DNA of 7,789 nucleotides from positions 1 to 7,789 of the forward strand of contig JAGADT010000015.1 in NCBI GenBank assembly GCA_017613475.1, written 5' to 3'. The position numbers and the translations under genes were made by a program. Source of the stretch: Desulfovibrionaceae bacterium. GTDB taxonomy: Bacteria > Desulfobacterota > Desulfovibrionia > Desulfovibrionales > Desulfovibrionaceae. The notes under the pieces are model-generated. The model was not told the origin of the DNA and made no database searches. It worked only from the letters and a program-made list of their open reading frames with translations. Shown here in pieces: positions 4,523-7,789 of this stretch (its first letter is position 1; each line of letters starts with the position of its first letter).

Positions 4523-6613
4523 ATGACCGAACGCATCAAGGACAAGGTAAAGACCCGCCTGGCGCGGGAGCTGACGAGGGTCAGCGGGAACTCTGGCGGC
4601 ACGCTTTCCAACGCGCGGGACCGCCTCAAGCGCCAGTACCTGGGCTATGGCTACAGCGTGGATGACGACAGGGAGGCGCGCGGCCTCTCCACCTACGTGG
4701 ACCGCACCGTGCTGGAAACTGTGGAATGGGCGAAGCCCGGGCTGATGCGCGTGTTCTGCGGGGATGAGATTATCCGCTGCGACCCTGACGACCCCAGCCA
4801 GGAGCAGGCCGCAGAGGACGCCACCGCATGGATCAACCACGCCATTTTCAGCCGGCACATGTTCCGCATCGTGCATGACGTGCTGACGGACGGCCTCATG
4901 CAGCGTGCGGGCTGGTGCCTGGCGCACGCGCCAAAGAAGATGGAGTCCCGGCTCTTCCAGTACACGGGGCTCACGCAGGAGGAAGCCCAGGCCGTGCTTT
5001 CCGACCCCGATATTGTGCCGGAGGAAGAGGGCGCCGTAGCCATTGCCGAATACCTGGGCACGGGCGGCCTGCCGCTCTGTGACCTGACAATCAGGAAGCG
5101 CGTGGAAACGCGGGAGATCACGCTTGAGCCCATCCCGCCGGAGCGGGTGCTCATATCCTCCACGGCGGAGGATGTGGAGAATGCCCGGCTTGTGGCCTAC
5201 TGGACCATTAAGACGGCTTCGGACCTCCGCCGCGAAGGCTACAGCGAGGCGCAGATTGAGGAGCTGCCGCAGGAAAGCAGCGGCGATGAGCCGCCTGAAA
5301 CGCTCACCGCCCGCCGCGTAAATAGTGAAGACGATGACGCTGACGGAGGAGGCTATGCCGAAACGGAGAACTCCGCAGCCCGTGAGTACCGCATTTATGA
5401 GGGCTGGCTGGATGTGGACATCAACAACGACGGCATTGCCGAAAAGGTCAAGGCCACCTTCTGCGGAGAAGGGGAAGAGCTCCGCGTGCTCAAGGTGGAG
5501 GAGTGGCCCCTGTACCGGCCGCCGCTCTTTGCCGCCTGCTCCGTGCCCATGCCGCACCAGGCTATTGGCCTCTGCCTGGCTGACCTCGTGGCGGACGTGC
5601 AGACCCTGCGCACGGAGATAACCCGCCAGTACCTGGATAACCTCGCCCTCTCCAACCAGGGCGAGCTGATCGTCAGCACCGGCAACAACGGGGACGTGGA
5701 ATTTGATTCCCTGCTGGCTCGCGGCACGGGCGCCGTGCACAGGATCCGCGGGGATGCAAAGATCACGCCGCTGCAGGTGCCTTCCTCCAGCGGGGATGCC
5801 CTCCAGGGTCTGGAGCTGACCCAGGGCATTGCGGAGCGCCGCACCGGCGTTTCCAGCCGCACCCAGAGCCTGAAGGCGGATACCCTGCAGAACACCGCCA
5901 CGGGCGCCGCCATCATGGAAGAGGCGGTCAATCAGCGCCTGGAGCTGGTCGCCCGCGTCTATGCCGAAACCTTCTTCAAGCCCCTGGGCCGCTACCTGCT
6001 GCACCTTGTGCACAAGTACCAGGACAAGCCCATGCAGCTCAGGGTGAAGGGCCGCTTCCTCAACCTGGACCCGCGCAACTGGAACCCGGATATGAACATC
6101 AGCGTGGCCGTGGGCTTGGGCACGGGCGACAGGAGCCGCCTCCTCGCCAGCTACCAGCGCATTCTCCAGCTCCAGCAGGCGTTCATTACTCAGCTCGGTC
6201 CCACGTCTCCGGTGAAGCTCTCCAACATTGTCTACACCTGCTGCAAGCTGGCGGAAGCCGCCGGGCTGGAAGCGCCGGAACGCTTCTTCGGCACGGAGGA
6301 AGACGCGAAAAAGGCGGAGCAGGCCATGGCCAGCCAGCCGCCGCAGCCTTCGCCGGAACAGCAGAAAATGCAGCTGGAAGCGCAGAAAGCCATGCAGAAA
6401 ATGCAGATCGATGCCCAGAAGGCGGCGAGCGAAGAGAAGCGCAAGGCGCTGGAAACCGAGGCCAAGATCGCCATCGAGCAGAAGCAGGCCGCGGACAAAA
6501 TGGCGCTGAAACAGCAGGAAATGCAGGCCGAAGCCAACCTCGATGCCATCCGCCTCATGCAGGGCGGCAGAGGGGCAGGGCTGACGGAACTCAGGGGGGC
6601 AATGGCGCGTTAA
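4523..6613 (+). CDS. Phage portal protein (podovirus head-tail connector type)
   Basis: This 696-aa protein should form the dodecameric ring at the capsid vertex through which DNA enters and leaves, and the docking site for the terminase. The N-terminal segment VDRTVLETVEWAKPGLMRVF (59-78), followed by an acidic DEIIRCDPDD stretch and a helix ending DGLMQRAGW, is typical of large portals of the P22/SU10-like group. The C-terminal residues from about 609 to 679 form a long Gln/Lys/Glu/Ala-rich helix or coiled coil, as in the barrel helices of such portals. GAGGA (4512-4516) sits 6 bases before the ATG. The frame is unbroken and about the usual length. No scaffold or capsid gene follows; element D and a host gene in the opposite direction do. 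Confidence 0.9.
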   Translation: MTERIKDKVKTRLARELTRVSGNSGGTLSNARDRLKRQYLGYGYSVDDDREARGLSTYVDRTVLETVEWAKPGLMRVFCGDEIIRCDPDDPSQEQAAEDATAWINHAIFSRHMFRIVHDVLTDGLMQRAGWCLAHAPKKMESRLFQYTGLTQEEAQAVLSDPDIVPEEEGAVAIAEYLGTGGLPLCDLTIRKRVETREITLEPIPPERVLISSTAEDVENARLVAYWTIKTASDLRREGYSEAQIEELPQESSGDEPPETLTARRVNSEDDDADGGGYAETENSAAREYRIYEGWLDVDINNDGIAEKVKATFCGEGEELRVLKVEEWPLYRPPLFAACSVPMPHQAIGLCLADLVADVQTLRTEITRQYLDNLALSNQGELIVSTGNNGDVEFDSLLARGTGAVHRIRGDAKITPLQVPSSSGDALQGLELTQGIAERRTGVSSRTQSLKADTLQNTATGAAIMEEAVNQRLELVARVYAETFFKPLGRYLLHLVHKYQDKPMQLRVKGRFLNLDPRNWNPDMNISVAVGLGTGDRSRLLASYQRILQLQQAFITQLGPTSPVKLSNIVYTCCKLAEAAGLEAPERFFGTEEDAKKAEQAMASQPPQPSPEQQKMQLEAQKAMQKMQIDAQKAASEEKRKALETEAKIAIEQKQAADKMALKQQEMQAEANLDAIRLMQGGRGAGLTELRGAMAR

Positions 6614-6649
6614 TGCTGTGTGCGGAGCTTGGGGAAAACGTTAAAGGCA

Positions 6650-6825
6650 ACCTCTTCAGTCTCTCTTCGCTCGACAGCTTGAGGCATTGCCTCTTCCCCA
6701 GAGGGGAAGCCTTTGGGGAGGGCTCAGGCTTAAGGCGCTCCGTTAAAGCCTTCCCCTGTGGGGAAGGGGCATTGCCCAAGGCGGCACGGCGCCAGCGGCA
6801 GTGCCGGCAGCCGTGGCGGAAGAGT
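6650..6825 (+). repeat. Stem-loop repeat element D
   Basis: This copy starts with ACCTCTTC (6650-6657), 36 bases after the portal stop. Its right end is GAAGAGT (6819-6825), lacking one G of the consensus. The first hairpin is a variant (TCTCTTCGCTCGA). It carries the GAGGCATTGCCTCTTCCCC insertion (6681-6699) shared with C1, then the GGGGAAGC and CCTTCCCC/GGGGAAGG hairpin regions. At about 176 bp it is longer and more diverged than A or B. Confidence 0.75.
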
Positions 6826-6853
6826 CCGCTGCCCAAAATCCAGGAGATAATCC

Positions 6854-6961
6854 ATGTGCGGAGAGCCTGTTTTTGGCAGAAGCCGGTGCAGCAGGCAGGT
6901 GAATAAAAGCGCTTCAGGCGCTGGGATGCACGATTTTCCGGCCGTGAAAGAAGGGTTTTAA
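6854..6961 (+). pseudogene. Probable truncated phage gene after the portal
   Basis: A 35-codon open frame begins at an ATG placed exactly 7 bases after AGGAG (6842-6846), one of the best ribosome binding sites in the window. It starts MCGEPVFGRS, resembling the short Met-Cys-(D/G)-P starts of small proteins encoded near portals in podophages (recollection, not a search). After about 15 codons it runs into the 3' end of the opposing membrane-protein gene and overlaps it by 48 bases. The simplest explanation is that the start of the next phage gene survives and the rest has been lost. It could also be a chance short frame. Confidence 0.35.
6900..6922 (-). terminator. Weak terminator of the membrane-protein gene
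   Basis: On the minus strand AGCGC and GCGCT (6918-6922 and 6908-6912) form a 5-bp stem with a 5-base loop, followed by TTTATTCA. It overlaps the stop codon. The stem is short, so termination may be inefficient, leaving antisense read-through toward element D and the portal gene. Confidence 0.35.
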
Positions 6962-7582
6962 GCGCCGTGTCCACCTGCTGAAAAGTTTTACGCAGGACCC
7001 GACCATCAGGGCGGAAATAAGCGTGCCTTCCCTGAGTCCTGCGATGGTATGCAAAAAAATCAGGGTAAGCAGCATTGCGGACGTGACCAGCGTCATATCG
7101 AAGAGGACCTTGATATTTCCGAAATTCTTTTTGGCACGCCAGGCAATGGCAATGGCAAGCCCTTCGCCGGGCAGGACTGTTGCGTTGCTGGCAATTTCAA
7201 GGCTTACGCCAAGGCCAAGAACCATATTTCCCAAAATGCCAAGAAGGATTTGATAGATGTATTCTGTGCAGATCAATGGGCGTGTCAGCCACATGTTGAT
7301 GTCAATAAACAGGCTGAAAACAAAGACCACGGGAATCTGCAGCAGGGTGAAGGCTGTGAATCTGGAGCCTAAAATGGGCTTCTGCAAAAGGACGAAGACG
7401 ACGTTGCAGATGAACGTCGTAATGCCTAATGACAGGCCGCTTATCAATGTGATGGCATAAGGCAGGCTTGATATCGGGGTCGTTCCCAAATGGGCGTTTG
7501 TCACCAGGGCAATACCCAGTGACATGACAAAGAGCGCCGCGCTCAATCCGGCATAGCGGCGGACAACGTATTTCTTTCGCAT
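6914..7582 (-). CDS. YczE/YitT-type multipass membrane protein
   Basis: This 222-aa integral membrane protein has about five hydrophobic segments (roughly 11-29, 43-66, 76-95, 108-130 and 160-182). It shows motifs I associate with the YczE/YyaS/YitT group: GTTPISSLPY (33-42), LPGEGLA (137-143), KVLFD (158-162) and EGTLISALMVG (185-195). The family is widespread in Firmicutes and its substrate is not established, so no transport role is assigned. I prefer the start at 7582 because the protein then begins a few basic residues before the first membrane helix. An in-frame ATG at 7702 would add 40 Gly/Pro/Arg-rich residues and lies only about 8 bases from the predicted transcription start. The ribosome binding site before 7582 is weak. 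It is convergent with the phage genes and marks the host side of the junction. Confidence 0.8.
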   Translation of the reverse strand: MRKKYVVRRYAGLSAALFVMSLGIALVTNAHLGTTPISSLPYAITLISGLSLGITTFICNVVFVLLQKPILGSRFTAFTLLQIPVVFVFSLFIDINMWLTRPLICTEYIYQILLGILGNMVLGLGVSLEIASNATVLPGEGLAIAIAWRAKKNFGNIKVLFDMTLVTSAMLLTLIFLHTIAGLREGTLISALMVGSCVKLFSRWTRRLKPFFHGRKIVHPSA

Positions 7583-7716
7583 GGCAGGACACCGTTGGGC
7601 TGTGACAGGGCTGCGGCCCCGGGCTGAAGCGCCTTTGGCACCCGGGCCAGTCCGAGCTTGGGAGGCAGGAAGCGTTTCGCCGGGAAGCCGCTTTTTCAGC
7701 ATGAGATCCTGTCCTG

Positions 7717-7745
7717 AGTTAAGGGGCTTTCCAGCGCGCTGTCAA
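7717..7745 (-). promoter_or_regulatory. Promoter of the membrane-protein gene
   Basis: On the minus strand TTGACA (7740-7745), a 17-base spacer and TTAACT (7717-7722) form a plausible promoter. The -35 is perfect and the -10 matches 3/6. Transcription would start near 7710. With the start codon at 7582 this gives a leader of about 130 bases, in which I recognise no riboswitch. Confidence 0.5.
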
Positions 7746-7789
7746 TGCCGCTCCTCCTTCATTGCCGCCGGGGCATTGCCTTTCAGGCG

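Noticed and set aside
4075..4665. Plus-strand frame spanning the antitoxin, repeat C and the start of the portal
   Set aside because: It includes repeat-derived residues of the PSPEGKP/LWGRD type and conflicts with two well-supported genes.
4508..6013. 501-codon minus-strand open frame antisense to the portal gene
   Set aside because: It lies entirely opposite a confidently coding gene, is rich in His/Gly/Arg/Leu in the way of GC-rich shadow frames, and shows no recognisable domain.
6613..6906. Plus- and minus-strand frames inside repeat D
   Set aside because: Their translations are dominated by the SPQGKALTE/FPCGEG-type residues produced by the GCTTCCCC/GGGGAAGC hairpins, the usual false proteins of such repeats.

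Overview
The window looks like a chromosomal accessory region of a moderately high-GC bacterium. It carries a broken-up prophage remnant together with host genes. The many copies of a stem-loop repeat built around GCTTCCCC/GGGGAAGC, strong SD sequences and a YczE/YitT-type membrane protein suggest a gut Firmicute, possibly Negativicutes. That placement is inference; nothing in the window is a taxonomic marker.

Layout. Positions 1-513 hold no convincing gene, only low-complexity sequence. A strong, near-symmetrical terminator (514-546) lies just beyond a minus-strand gene (591-1031) for a secreted Gly/Tyr/Arg-rich repeat protein with a Tat-like signal peptide and its own TTGACA promoter. Phage material then runs on the plus strand: a 93-aa Cys-containing protein (1216-1497), the terminase large subunit (1720-3018), a podovirus-type portal protein (4523-6613) and probably the broken start of the next phage gene (6854-6961). 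Terminase and portal appear full length, but no small terminase, scaffold, capsid, tail, lysis, integrase or repressor gene is present. The right end is a minus-strand YczE/YitT-family membrane protein (6914-7582).

A minus-strand cassette sits between the terminase and portal genes, which are normally neighbours. It contains a Phd/YefM antitoxin and RelE toxin pair (4190 to 3538) with its own promoter. Directly downstream is what looks like a separate non-coding RNA gene (about 3488 to 3254): a TTGACA-17-TATCGT promoter, a chain of stem-loops and a strong intrinsic terminator.

Copies of one stem-loop repeat family occupy every junction: A (1497-1613, inverted), B (3101-3235), C (4296-4491, nested) and D (6650-6825). 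The order is A, terL, B, ncRNA plus toxin-antitoxin, C, portal, D. A plausible reading (inference) is that these repeats mark or caused the breakpoints at which the prophage was dismembered and the toxin-antitoxin/ncRNA cassette came to lie inside it. The best candidates for something undescribed are the RNA gene and the repeat-bounded cassette.
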